Positions 1 to 10,254 of a stretch of 64,000 nt of DNA are shown here, piece after piece (within the stretch, counting starts at the first letter, position 1; the number at the start of each line of letters is the position of its first letter). The position numbers were made by a program, and so were the translations under genes. The stretch comes from Flabesymbios commensalis (lineage: Eukaryota > Annelida > Polychaeta > Terebellida > Flabelligeridae), in assembly GCA_964017125.1 (NCBI GenBank), contig OZ024914.1, forward strand, positions 16,809,920 to 16,873,919, written 5' to 3'. Under the pieces are notes generated by a model that was not told where the DNA came from, ran no database searches, and saw only the letters and a list, made by a program, of their open reading frames with translations.

Positions 1-167
1 GTCTCCTATACCCACTTCGTGCCTGTACCTTTACTTATATATATTGTTGTCCAATGAAATCAACTCTTTTCTTTCACACCTGCATTTAATGTTATACGTA
101 TATAGTTATATTTGAAAATGTAGTCTTGTCATAGTTGTGTTTCCGAATACGCTGCAAGTTAGGCCTG

Positions 168-1018
168 TTTAAAAGTTTAATTTCACCTTGACCTTCACAT
201 AAACAACTTAAATATGGGCTAAATCAATGACATATGTTGACCGAAATGGATATATACATTATATGCGATTATGGCATGCAAAAAAAAGAAAAACGATGTG
301 TCACACATTAAATTAGAGCAACCTGTTCAAAAGTTATATAGACAAAAAGTGTTTGGCGGCCATCTTGGATTTTCGCTTTTTGTGCATTTCCTGCATAATA
401 TTTGCAAGGTTGTTCATCTAGGTTGTGTTTGTGGGTATATGTAAAGATGATTTCTACCGGCCAACCTTTTACAGCACGCCATGCCCCTCAAATCCTTCTC
501 GCTCCCTGGGTATATTTCTGAAATTATATTCATTTTCAACGATTTTGGCAGCCCTCTTGGATTTGCCCTTAAAAAGTATGTTCCGCTCAATACATTTAGG
601 TATATTTTGATTATGTTGTTCTCGGATGACCCATTCAGAAAAAAATAGGGTTAGAAACTATTGCAATTTGTGTCGGGTGTATCGCTCACTCAGAACATGA
701 TCTACCGGTCCCTTTTAAATTCAATTTGACCATGAACTTTACCCCAACGACCCAAATATGCCCACAATCAATAGAATAGTGCAGAAATAGACTTGGCATG
801 CCAAAAACCCATAGAAACCATATGTCACACATGAAATTCAAAGAAACAGTTAAGAAGTTATGTAGGAGTTATTTATGGCGGCCATTTTGGATTTCACGTT
901 GAAAATATATGTTCCACTCAATACATTTTGATACATTTTTTAAATATTACTCCCAGACGACTTAGAAAACAGATAAAAAAAGGTTTCATAACTATTTCAA
1001 TTTGTGTCGGGTGACCCC
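168..1018. repeat. Degenerate duplicated unit with GGCGGCCATYTTGGAT core
   Basis: Two diverged copies of one unit lie in direct orientation. Positions 168-378 align with 711-899: both run through an ACCTTGACC/TTTGACC stretch, GGCATGC, TGTCACACAT and end in a GGCGGCCAT(C/T)TTGGAT core. The following segments, about 571-680 and 912-1014, also align: both hold GTTCC(G/A)CTCAATACATTT and end in CAATTTGTGTCGGGTG. No coding potential is visible. The core motif recurs at 4434, 4588, 31735, 31910, 39028, 39158, 59780 and 63319, so it belongs to an abundant dispersed family. The transposon class is unknown. Confidence 0.6.
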
Positions 1019-1250
1019 ATCATTTGTCACAGGTTGCCCGGACTAATTTGCATATGGGGATCTCTAAGAATAAACGAGTGGGTCAGAGTGCTCGTATCCT
1101 CCCTATACATTTTAAAGAGGGAGTCAAACGAGGAAAGTCAACGAGTTTTTTTCATTTTCGTAAGTGGCAGGAATTAGGTCACGAGAAATCTGTAAAATAA
1201 CGTACCAAAAACGGGCCCCTGGACTTGGACTCCAAGTCTTGTAGTATATA

Positions 1251-4200
1251 CAGTAAAACCTGTCCATACCGGAATGCCTTGGGAACAAAGTCTTATTCCG
1301 GTTTAGACAGGTTCCGGTTTAGACAGTGTTTTTGCTTTTGGAGAGGAACAAACAACGATAACTTGTACAATTGACACGAGGATTACAATTCAGGATGTGT
1401 CGTCAGTAGGACTAGAAATGATAGGTGGATACATGTATGCAAATAAATTGATATAGTAAAAGACACTTTTTTTTAAAGATGTTTTATTATATTCAAATAA
1501 TAAGCATGTAATAATTATTGCATACAATGCAACACTCCAGCTTAACTCTATTTACAGGGGACGAGACTTGACGAGTTCTGGAACCTGATACACAGTGCAA
1601 AAAGACATAAATCATCACACGAAGATATCACTATATCCAGCCTTAAGAGCTTCTTTACAGATAAATTTAAGCAATCAACCATTAAAAGTGATGTGATACT
1701 CAACGCTGAACTAGAGGTTCAAACTAAATTAGACAACCTTTATGATGTATAGTTTATTGATAAAGTAATGTCTAAGTCTATGGTCATTAGATATATAAAG
1801 AAACTTAATCTCAGTTCATCGGTAGTGATGGAATACTAGCTGAACATCTCAAATATGCGACCAGTAGCAAAATAGTGGATTACATCAGTGTAATGTTTAC
1901 TATTTGTATCAAGTATGGAATTGTACCCACCTCTTTTTCACATGACTTACTGATTCCAATTTTAAAGAAGACAACACTTGAACCTACCATTGCAAAAAAT
2001 TATAGACCTATTACTATTTCGAACACATTATAAAAAATTCTGGAGCTGTATATACTTGATTCATATAGTAATCATGTTATTAGCGATTTACGATTTGGGT
2101 TTGTCTCTGGTAGAGGCACTGATATGGCTACATTTCTGGCTAATGATGTGTTTTCTTATTGTACAAAACGTGGATCACCTGTTTATACATGTTCGTTGGA
2201 CGCTGAGGGTGCTTTTAACGCAGTTCCGCACTCTGTTCTTTTTAAAAAAAGCTTTAAATGTAGTACCTGATCACTGCTGGAGAGTAATGGTCTGAGATTT
2301 AACCCTTTAAAGACAGAATGTGTATCCTTTGGTCAAAATTACTTTGTCTCAAGTCCTGCGTGGTCTTTGAATGGTGTGGAATTAGTTAATAGTGACAGCA
2401 TTAAATGCCTGGGTGTCACTCTGGCGAATAAGCCGAGTGTACATGTAAATGATAGAATTGCCGCCTGTAGGAGAGCTTACTAAGCCATACAAGGCGCTGG
2501 ATTTTGTAATGTGACAACGAACGCTAACATGCTAGCTTACCTAAGGGAGTCAGCTATTCGTCTAGTTTTGCTGTATGGTTCTAGTCCTGTTCACATAAAC
2601 AAAGAGTCAATGTTGAAAATGGAAAAATTACAAGCTAAATTGCTAAAAACAAGCATAGGTGTTCATAAGTTCTGTAAAAGTTCTCCTTTATTACAAGCTC
2701 TCAACATTTGTAAAATAAAGTCTATTATAGATCGAAATTCTCTAGAGTTGACCCGATCGATGCTCTCTAGCTCGTCAAGAGCTCGGCCATTTTATATTCA
2801 TTTAATAAAACAATATGCTTCAGGTGAAATGTTCGCTCACAGAGACCTGATTTCTAGGGTTAAGCTGTAAAAAGTACGGCATATCCCTCTTGAAATATAT
2901 TTTTGATGACTCCTATTCGTCAAGAATAATTTTACGAAAGGATGTGCCGTACACGATGGTCTGACTGACAGCGTACGTCTACTTTTAGGAAATAACAATC
3001 CACAAAACAGAATACCTTTAAACTCAATGCTACGTGCCTTTTAATATTAACAAATATTATGTTGTATTCACTGTACTTTTGTATGTTTTCTTCTTTTGAA
3101 GGCTAATAAAATGAAGAAAATGAATTATTTTTTCAAGCATAATTCAAATATAAAACACATAAAACAGCTAGTATACATACTAAAACTAGTAGCGGGTATA
3201 CATATTGTGTTTGTGATAATTTATCAATTTATTTACTAGCACTTAAAATAACAGTTCATTTTAGTAATTGTGAGTCACATATTTCACACACGGAGCGCAT
3301 TAATTTTGTCATTTTATAGCGCCCAATCTAAAATAACATTACATTCTTGTAATCGTTCGTCACACATTTCAAACACGGGGCATATTCGTTAACAACGACA
3401 TCAGCCCGTGTAAATATCAAACCTGTTTAAATATCATATAAAGCAGTTTAGATATCAAACCAGTTTAAATATCAAACAAGGGACCGGAGTTAATCATATT
3501 GCAGCAGTTTTTAAAAATGTTTCATGACGACAACCATCGTTTGTTTGGTAACTTTTATATATTTTCTGGAATGTATGACGCTGGATCAAATGATCCGATA
3601 CTGTATAATTATGTCATTTAATACAGTTAATGCCTTGACTAGGAGTCCAAAATAATATAGGAATAATCCAGCGATGAAAGAATAAGTCAAATATTTTTAA
3701 ATTTTATCCACCGTTAGTTAGTTATTTATTGGGTTATTAAGTATCACAAACAAAATAAATTTATCCAAAAACACAGTCTAATTTTCGTGAAAATTATTTA
3801 TGTTTAATGCACTGATATATTTATGAATTGTTACGAACTTTTAATATTTTATTAGTTTAGGATTTTGTTCCAATATTTTGTTGACCGATTATTTTATTAT
3901 TACATTGTGTTGTTAAAATATCTTACCAATCTCTAAGTAAAAGAGCTGACAGGTTCTCTAATAGAAAAGGGTGTTACCAACACTAACTTCGCACCTTCCT
4001 CATTGCATAACCAGATAACAACTTAACAAGCAGGATGTTACGTCACCTTGCCGCCCCCTGTTTAACCCTCAGTGCACAGCATGCGATAAAAAAAAATCTA
4101 TAAAAAATTCGATTCCGGTTTGGACAGGTGAAATACAATACAATTTATGCATTTGGGGAAAATAATGAGTCCTGTATTCGGAGTAGACAGGTTCCGGCTT

Positions 4201-4311
4201 AGAGAGGGTTAATTAGTATTGTTTTGAGTGTAATTAGTTCGGGACCAAATAATTATTACGGATAGACAGGATTCCGGTTTGCACAGGGTCCGGTATGTAC
4301 AAGTTGCACTG
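1251..4311. mobile_element. Tigger/pogo-like DNA element, TA-flanked, with nested LINE
   Basis: The left end starts CAGTAAAACCTGTCCATACC and the right end, read from the other strand, starts CAGTGCAACTTGTACATACC, giving terminal inverted repeats of about 24 bp. TA dinucleotides flank both ends (1249-1250 and 4312-4313), as expected for Tc1/mariner target-site duplication. CAGT...CCTGTC termini are typical of Tigger/pogo elements. The motif TTCCGGTTTAGACAG is repeated just inside the left end, and variants recur inside the right end at 4110-4290. No transposase reading frame survives. The middle (about 1557-3115) is an inserted LINE, so the original element was about 1.5 kb and probably non-autonomous. 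Confidence 0.7.
1557..3115 (+). pseudogene. Decayed LINE ORF2 fragment (non-LTR reverse transcriptase)
   Basis: Reading across shifting frames on the plus strand gives hallmarks of a non-LTR reverse transcriptase. An N-terminal linker (WNLIHSAKRHKSSHEDI) comes first, then AKNYRPITIS near 1985-2020, FGFVSGRGTDMATFLANDV near 2090-2150 and SLDAEGAFNAVPHSVLF near 2195-2245. Further on are NGLRFNPLKTECVSFG near 2287-2335 and a 119-residue C-terminal segment at 2511-2870. The polymerase section with the YADD catalytic box is absent: the palm N-terminal half runs straight into the thumb-proximal part at about 2280. The 3' end is an AATAAAATGAAG-type tail near 3105. It resembles the CR1/Jockey group. 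It is inactive because of several frame disruptions plus the internal deletion. Confidence 0.8.
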
Positions 4312-4430
4312 TATAATATATAGTGGTTTTTTTTGCAGAATATTGTTGTCCAGACCCCACCACTTAAATAATCCAGTGGGTGTGATCAAGCTGTAATCCT
4401 TGGGCAATTTTAGTTATTCGCTGTTTTTTT

Positions 4431-4600
4431 TCAAAATGGCCGCCAATAGCCACAGTGGAAATGTCACTTTTTTACTTTCTGCCCTAGAAATTTGTATAAT
4501 ACTATTCACCCAACTAAGTTAAGCACATGAGAATCTTGTTTCCGGTAATATTTTTTTATTCAGAAGCTTAATTCAGACATGAATCCAAGATGGCCACCAC
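4431..4600. repeat. Fragment with inverted GGCCGCC / CCAAGATGG cores
   Basis: AAAATGGCCGCCAATAGCC near 4434 and CCAAGATGGCCACC near 4587 are further occurrences of the core seen at 168-1018. The DNA between them has no reading frame or other recognisable structure. It is probably an eroded copy of the same dispersed family. Confidence 0.4.
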
Positions 4601-4818
4601 CACAATATTGGAATATTGTTTATTTTGTTTATTTTGTTTTCTGAAGCCGTTTTGGCAATTTTGTAATATGTTTTGTGAGTCACAATGTTGAATTATGTGT
4701 GTGTGTATGATGTATAACATTAGTTTGCAAGTGATGGCTGTAAGGGAGAGAGGTATGTAATTTGAAGCCTCCTAATTTAATGGTCAAATTTAAATATTAC
4801 CATTACAGAGATTTTGCT

Positions 4819-4849
4819 TGTGTCGCCACATGTGTCGATGTGGCGACCA
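4819..4849. repeat. Small perfect hairpin, GTCGCCACAT arms
   Basis: GTCGCCACAT and ATGTGGCGAC are perfect 10-base arms around a six-base loop, immediately upstream of the TCGCCACA array. The arm contains the array's own motif, so hairpin and array probably share an origin. Confidence 0.5.
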
Positions 4850-4937
4850 CTTGCCCACCTCAAAGATGAGAAAATTGTACAGACACGGTCTTCCAGTTTT
4901 AAAGAGCGTATCTGTCCAGTTGTGTCATCGGATTCGA

Positions 4938-5070
4938 GTTAACTCGCCACAAGGTACCTTCGCAACAGGTAATTTCGCCACAGATTTGGTAATCTCGCCA
5001 CAGCCTGCCGGAGTAATCTCGCCACAGCTTTGGTTACCTCGCCACAGGGGGCTTAGTAACCACGCCACAA
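4938..5070 (+). repeat. Irregular array of TCGCCACA motifs
   Basis: Seven units of TCGCCACA or one-base variants (TCGCAACA, ACGCCACA) occur at about 20-24 base intervals, often preceded by GTAAT or GTAAC. Spacer sequences differ between units, so this is a motif array rather than a clean tandem repeat. It lies in overlapping short open frames on both strands that show no protein family features and are best ignored. Confidence 0.6.
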
Positions 5071-5274
5071 CAATGTCCGCATTTATCAGCATCATCGGAT
5101 CTATAGTTTCTATATATTCAATTTCGAGATAAAACATTTTGATGACACATATGCATAGGCCTACAGCATCTAGTGGGGTATAATTGAGCAAGAGATGATC
5201 GAAACTTTTCAGAAATGTGTAAACTTCCATTTTTTAACAAAACAGATTTTCAAAAAAATATCTCAATGTACCCC

Positions 5275-5545
5275 GTACTCGGGCACCTGGAGACACCACT
5301 TGGGGTAGCTTTAGACATCATATTAGGTGCCTGAAGACAACGTGGATCTAACTAAAATAAAAATTTGAATACTACATACACCTGTAGCTATAAGCCTGCA
5401 GTCGGCTAATGCTAGATGTTGCAGTAGCCTACAATATGTGCCTGAGTGGGGGCACCTTAAGACACTTTCGGGGCACCTTCAGAGACTTGGGGTACCTTGA
5501 TACAGTTTTGGGGCACATTAAGACATCGTCTCAAGGTGCACCACC
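5275..5545 (+). repeat. Degenerate array of GGGGCACCTTRAGACA units
   Basis: Roughly seven imperfect copies of GGGGCACCTTRAGACA appear in two groups (about 5279-5342 and 5447-5543). Unit length varies around 22-24 bases. A single copy in opposite orientation (GTGTCTCAAGGTGCCCC) sits near 5838-5862, so the cluster has an inverted partner about 300 bp away. No coding function is visible. Confidence 0.55.
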
Positions 5546-5879
5546 CTGCCAGACCTCACATCTGATAGCTAATTTGTGTGTGGGGTGTATTGAAGCAAAC
5601 CTTTATACATAAGTTATAAAGTGATAGCACAGGTGTAAGATCTATAGAACCAAATATTGATCATCCCCCAAAAAGTACATTTCATATAAGAAATGGGCCT
5701 GAGCTTACATACATGCCAATGATGTCCAACAGCCATTAGCAATAGGGTGGGAAATGGAAATTGGTAAGTTTTGGAACCATTGACCAGATGGCACACAAAT
5801 TGCAAAAGAATTTCTTACTCAAACAGACCTGTCTCACGGTGTCCCGTGTCTCAAGGTGCCCCAGTCTCTCCTGACCAGT

Positions 5880-5975
5880 TAATATAAAAAGATCTATAAA
5901 TGGGTCGAGGTAGCGAGACACAACTTCTTAAGTGTGTGAAAATTTAAATTATTCAACTTAATGGTTTATAGGGTG
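5880..5975. repeat. Partial MITE related to the 37913 / 51543 family
   Basis: GGTAGCGAGACACAACTTCTTAAG followed by GTGTGAAAATTTAAATT and TTAATGGTTTA resembles one end of the hairpin-type MITE copies at 37913-38142 and 51543-51781. Only a fragment is present here. Confidence 0.35.
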
Positions 5976-6383
5976 AATATATTAGAAGGCATGAACATTT
6001 GTTCTACAATATTTGTTGTACCAATTAAATTTGTAAGTATATTATTTAAAACTATTATTTAAATGTCATATATGTACATTTTTTGTTCATTTTTCCCTGT
6101 TTATTTTAATGGGGCATAAGTCTATATATAGGCATCTGCACCACTAAAACCTTAAAAACGAGAAAGAACCATTTGAGCAAACTCAATATAAACATAATAA
6201 ATTGATCTCTGCTTTTCTGAAGCAATTTTCTCATTGAGTCTTAAAGGGACATGTCCAGGTCTAAAATCATAAAAAATCGGTGATTTTATTTCAGCTTAAT
6301 AATGTGACCATATGTTGTACACATGTCCATAGACTGGAACTGCAAAAGTTTTTTAATTTTTGTGCTGCGCATTCACCAGTTAA

Positions 6384-6975
6384 AGGTGTGGTCAACTGTC
6401 AAAATTCGCGGGACAAGGGTCCCCCAGAATGCAATAGTGCCCGTGGGTTACCCAGGCCCTATTCCATAATATTACTAAATATGTGTTTCATACCAGAAGC
6501 CTCATTAAGAGCAAGTTCTCAAATCACAGCAACTTCATATACTTCATATACTTGAGCGACATCTATGAGTTAATAATTCAAAGCCCTTTCTCTGGCCCCT
6601 ACTTGGTCGCCGAGTTGCAAACATACTGACTGTATTACTGCGGGGATGTCGAAACTGGTTGACCTTAAGCTTGTGTTGACACCCAGTGAACACAAAACAT
6701 TTGTATGACTTTATACAATGTTGGACCAACGTCGAAGACGTTGGGCCGAAGTTGTATAAATGTTATACAAATGTGTTGTGTTTGCTGGGCAGGTGGACTT
6801 TCTCTCAAACATAGTACATTTGTCCAATGTTGTTTCAATGTTGGACCAGCATCGCAGACGTTGGACCAACATTAAAACAATACTGGGTCAATGTATCGTT
6901 AAGTAGTATCTTGTAATCAGTTTAGCTGATGATATTAATGCCGTCACCCTGTACAGTAGGTTACTGTATGCCTAC
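6384..6975. repeat. Interspersed module A, copy 1 (partner at 56949-57600)
   Basis: This stretch matches 56949-57600 over nearly its whole length, beginning TAAAGGTGTRGTCAACTGTC and including GGGACAAG.GTCCCCCAGAA and TACTTGAGCGACATCTATGAG. It carries two CAATGTTGG-type palindromic blocks. The match is interrupted here by the TA-flanked MITE at 6990-7181 and resumes at about 7188-7245. The module lies inside the TTAA-flanked element. Confidence 0.7.
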
Positions 6976-6989
6976 AGCCATGTACTCTA

Positions 6990-7181
6990 TTCTGTGAAAC
7001 GCAGTGACGTCACTCGGTGAAAACAAGGTTATATAACACCGCCTCCCCCATACTTCACTCTGTGAAACGCAGTAACGTCACTCGGTGAAAACAAGGTTAT
7101 GCAACACCCCTCCCCTATACTTTATTGTATTAGCCAGCTCGGTGAAAACAAAGAAGGTCACGGTCATTGAGTTTCACAGAA
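6990..7181. mobile_element. TA-flanked MITE with TTCTGTGAAAC ends
   Basis: TTCTGTGAAAC at 6990-7000 and GTTTCACAGAA at 7171-7181 are perfect 11-base terminal inverted repeats flanked by TA (6988-6989 and 7182-7183). Internally a unit of about 70 bp (CTGTGAAACGCAGTRACGTC onward to CCCCATACTT) is duplicated in tandem. Its absence from the matching position of the 56949-57600 copy supports a real insertion. A related piece lies at 34600-34690 in opposite orientation. Confidence 0.7.
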
Positions 7182-7248
7182 TATATGCTACTGTAGGCCT
7201 ACACGTGACGGTCCCACGCATGCCCGTTTTGCAGCTGTATGAATCTTA

Positions 7249-7341
7249 AGGCTAGATATAGAGACGAAATTCCTGATTTCTAATTATTGACAATCATGTC
7301 AAAAATAAGAAATACGGGAATTTCGTCTCTATATCTAGCCT
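7249..7341. mobile_element. Short palindromic MITE with AGGCTAGATATAGAGACG ends
   Basis: AGGCTAGATATAGAGACGAA at the left and its inverse at the right enclose about 50 bp. A shorter version (57 bp, most of the internal part missing) is at 36017-36073, again directly beside right-arm sequence of the TTAA-flanked family. The MITE therefore travels as part of that family rather than having landed twice independently. Confidence 0.6.
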
Positions 7342-7479
7342 AACTGGTAAATTAAAACAACTTCTGCAGTTCTAGTCTATGGACATGTTTACATCATATG
7401 GTCAGGTCATATTAAGAAGCCAAAATAAAATCACCGATTTTTTATGATTTTAGACCTGGGCATGTCCCTTTAATCGTTG

Positions 7480-8288
7480 GTATCCAAGCTAGGTCTGTGT
7501 CTGTTGACTCTGCGGCACGTTAGGGAATCGTAGGCTACTCAGTCCCTTACAGTTTCTCCTACACATGCTGATGCCTGTACGATTAAGACCCCCATAATAG
7601 ATCGAGTTTAATGCCAAGAAATGTAGGGCCTAACATCGTGAGGATAAGCAAAGGGACAAATGACTTGAAGCGTTTTTACCATTTAGGAGGAGAGATTTTA
7701 AAGGAAATTGACAAAATACCTCGGGGTTTAGATCTCAAAAAGTTGGTAATATAACAAGCAGAGAAAATTTAGCCCTCGGTTTCTGAGCCGGAAACTTCGT
7801 TAGACTGTTAGACTGCACAGTCCCAGTATAACAAAACTAATTTCTGACCTAGAATGACAATCACTATCCATGTGATCGCTGCAAATATCTCCTACTATCT
7901 ATGCTATATTTAGCATTAGTAACAATTCTAATTGACAATTTCAAACACTGGTCTGTCTATAGGACACGAGCAGCAGCAAATTCTATACTAGGCCTAAGCA
8001 CATCAGGAGCAGTTGCGGAGAAGCACAACATCTTTCCCAAGCATATTCAGGAAACGATCTACCGACTGTTACAACCAACAGCTCATGGGTGGAATGCTTC
8101 AAGTTTAGTATGAATAATTATTATTCACATGTTTTAATTTCGTTTTGACAGAATGCAATCCACTCCAACATAAGTATTTCTACGAGTCTAATGTATACTA
8201 CTTTTTTCTACGAGGCTATTGTACATGTTGTATACAACTTTTTATCAGCATAATCTGATAATAATTAAGCACAATATCATAGTCATTT
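7480..8288. other. Intergenic stretch with no recognised feature
   Basis: No coding exon, RNA gene or clear repeat structure was found. A 70-residue open frame at 7901-8113 has no family similarity I recognise and is probably chance. This is the region downstream of EAPP. Confidence 0.5.
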
Positions 8289-8294
8289 TTTATT
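8289..8294 (-). terminator. Candidate polyadenylation signal for EAPP
   Basis: AATAAA on the minus strand lies about 26 bases past the EAPP stop codon. That is closer than usual, so a further downstream signal may be used instead. Confidence 0.35.
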
Positions 8295-8319
8295 TAATTT
8301 ATTTCATCAAGCTGGCAGT

Positions 8320-9237
8320 TCATGTGTAACTAGCTAAGACATTAAAAAAGTGAAATATTTCATCTCTGTCATACACACCAACTTCTGTTGTACATGTTTT
8401 ACATTTAACAGGATGAAACTGATCTGCAGACACGAAACTACTGTCCTTATCACTACAACTTGCAACACACTCATCACCAGCAGGCTTATTTACTTCCTTA
8501 ATTTTACTCTTTTTTTTCTGCTGCTTGTTGTTTGGGTAATGCAACACTTCTGTTTTCTCTACATTGCAGTTCACCACAAACATGGCACGATATTGGCTTT
8601 TGAATTTTTCATGTCTCTGACAATCTAAACACAGTAATGTCATACAAGCTGGACAGTTGAGTACAGCGTCACTGTTTGGTAGACGTTTAGGTTTATCCGG
8701 GCAATTTGTCCCAGTTGTTATAGTTTTGTCTGTCTTTCCACGTGGCGGAGGAGCTTCAGAAAGCAGCGGTACTGTTGGCTGGTATCTCTGACGTTGATTA
8801 TCCACCCATTTCTGATCTTGATCATCCATATCAGGATCATAAAGCAAATCGTCATTGGATAAAACTGGATGTTTTACCTTCTTTTTATCTGTACTTGTCA
8901 CTTCTTCATCAGAGTCTGAATCGAAATAGTCATCGTTATAAAAGTCCGGGTGTTCTGAAGTTTTCTTTAGATGAACTCCTCCTATTTTACACTCCTGTTT
9001 TGCTGCTATCTTTTCCACTGTATCGTTCAGTTCTCTTTGCATTTCTTTCTCAAATTCATCTTCACTGGAAGAAGCCTTCTGGTCCAGACTTTGACTGTGT
9101 CTTCTGAGCTTGCGTTTTTGCTCTGGAGTGCCATGAAGAATAACATCAATATCGTCCTCAGAACTGTCAGTGGCTTCTAGATCACTGTCTAGATCGACCA
9201 TAGGATATCCCCCAGTGTCTTCATTATTGTATAACAT
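8320..9237 (-). CDS. EAPP: E2F-associated phosphoprotein (EAPP), intronless
   Basis: The frame codes for 305 residues from the ATG at 9237 to the stop at 8320. EAPP is a nuclear phosphoprotein that binds E2F1-3 and influences cell-cycle gene expression. The N-terminal third is acidic and serine-rich, with the family block VILHGTPEQKRKLRR (32-46) and SSEDEFEKEM (57-66). FDSDSDEE (105-112) and LLYDPDMDDQDQKWVD (131-146) follow. The conserved C-terminal domain has NSDAVLNCPACMTLLCLDCQ (188-207) and the QYRAMFV block (215-221). Cys pairs at 195/198, 203/206 and 279/282 are likely zinc ligands. It ends VYDRDEIFHFFNVLAS as in vertebrate EAPP, which is about 285 residues. No intron interrupts the frame, unlike vertebrate EAPP. 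No frame damage is seen. A pyrimidine-rich stretch ending in CAG just before the ATG could be a splice acceptor for a 5' UTR exon. The family call is firm. Confidence 0.93.
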   Translation of the reverse strand: MLYNNEDTGGYPMVDLDSDLEATDSSEDDIDVILHGTPEQKRKLRRHSQSLDQKASSSEDEFEKEMQRELNDTVEKIAAKQECKIGGVHLKKTSEHPDFYNDDYFDSDSDEEVTSTDKKKVKHPVLSNDDLLYDPDMDDQDQKWVDNQRQRYQPTVPLLSEAPPPRGKTDKTITTGTNCPDKPKRLPNSDAVLNCPACMTLLCLDCQRHEKFKSQYRAMFVVNCNVEKTEVLHYPNNKQQKKKSKIKEVNKPAGDECVASCSDKDSSFVSADQFHPVKCKTCTTEVGVYDRDEIFHFFNVLASYT

Positions 9238-9599
9238 GCTGCGTTTTATTAAATGAACAACAAACAGGAAAAATATTCTTAAAAATCCCTGGAAACGTTA
9301 CAGGGGCATATACAGACGTACACAATGCGCACCTGCAGCAGTGGTTAGACACACCGGGTAAGTGTATGCCTTTGACGTAAATTTTACGACAACGCGAATT
9401 GTATATTATTCATTCATTATGCATAATAATTGACATTAACTTGCACTAATTTAGTAAGATTAATGATTTATAATAAGTTTAATGTATACTCATGAAAAAT
9501 ACAAAAACAAAGACAATTATTGAAACCAGTATACTTTTGAAACCAGTTTATGACACAAAGCGTACACTCTGTACATACTAGTGTGCACGCGAGACCCGA
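9238..9599 (-). promoter_or_regulatory. EAPP upstream region
   Basis: This is the only unique DNA between the EAPP start and the large inverted-repeat element that begins at 9600, so the promoter should lie here or inside that element. No TATA box is obvious, and a pyrimidine-rich stretch ending in CAG precedes the ATG. Placement is by position only. Confidence 0.3.
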
Positions 9600-10254
9600 C
9601 AGTATACCAGGTGAAGGCCGACCGCAGATTAACGTACGTACTTTGAAGGACGTACGTACTTCGATCTAGGTAGACCGTACTTCCATTGACGTACGCTTCT
9701 CGTCATCAACTGGCTTTAGGGGTACCTATAAATATCGTGTCCTGTAGCTTGTGTCGCCTCTTGTCATTGGTTAGCCCGGTTGAGGATTGCACAATGGTAG
9801 ATAGCCTACCATTCTAATTGGCGGGGAATTCCCAATGTGCTTTCACCAGGGACACATGATAGCTCAAAGTTAGTACTTTTCAAATACTACATCATTTTTG
9901 TTTATTTTGCAGAAATAGTAACATTGCCAATCACAACTACAATATAATTACGGAGAAGTGTTATTCAAGTTTCGATTGTAACTTGTTTTGAAAGATTTCC
10001 ATGTTTGTAAAATTAAATATTGACATTAAATTGTCGATGGGGTTTAGTGAACTGTGAATTTTTTTCAGTCTTAATACTTTGATTGTAGTACGTACGTCGA
10101 TTGACGTACTTATCGTACGTCAATCGACGTGAAAAAACAATGAAAAATAGTATCTCCCTGATTATCTGTATGTCTATCTTGTACAATTTAGATTGTTGGC
10201 GATATCCAGCTGAGATCATATTATTTATCAACAATGCCAGTGTTTGGGGCCGTA

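Larger units (their letters stand above)
6245..7469. mobile_element. TTAA-flanked DNA element with about 140 bp inverted ends
   Basis: TTAA at 6241-6244 and again at 7470-7473 flanks an element whose ends are inverted copies. The left starts AGGGACATGTCCAGGTCTAA and the right, reverse-complemented, starts AGGGACATGCCCAGGTCTAA. The similarity continues through TCGGTGATTTTATTT and a CATATG...CATGTCCATAGAC stretch to about 6385 on the left and 7341 on the right. TTAA duplication is the target preference of piggyBac-type elements, but the usual CCCT terminus is absent, so the family is unsure. The interior holds no transposase; it is filled by three other repeat modules. Right-arm-like sequence recurs at 36017-36218 and left-arm-like sequence at 38494-38600. 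Confidence 0.65.

Noticed and set aside
4938-5070. CRISPR-like array of short repeats and spacers
   Set aside because: Eukaryotic context, an eight-base motif and irregular spacing; nothing of a CRISPR repeat or cas gene.
4818-5230. Overlapping frames of about 100 codons on both strands
   Set aside because: Both are produced by the TCGCCACA motif array and resemble no protein.
8350-9180. Plus-strand open frames opposite EAPP
   Set aside because: They are antisense shadows of a conserved coding region.
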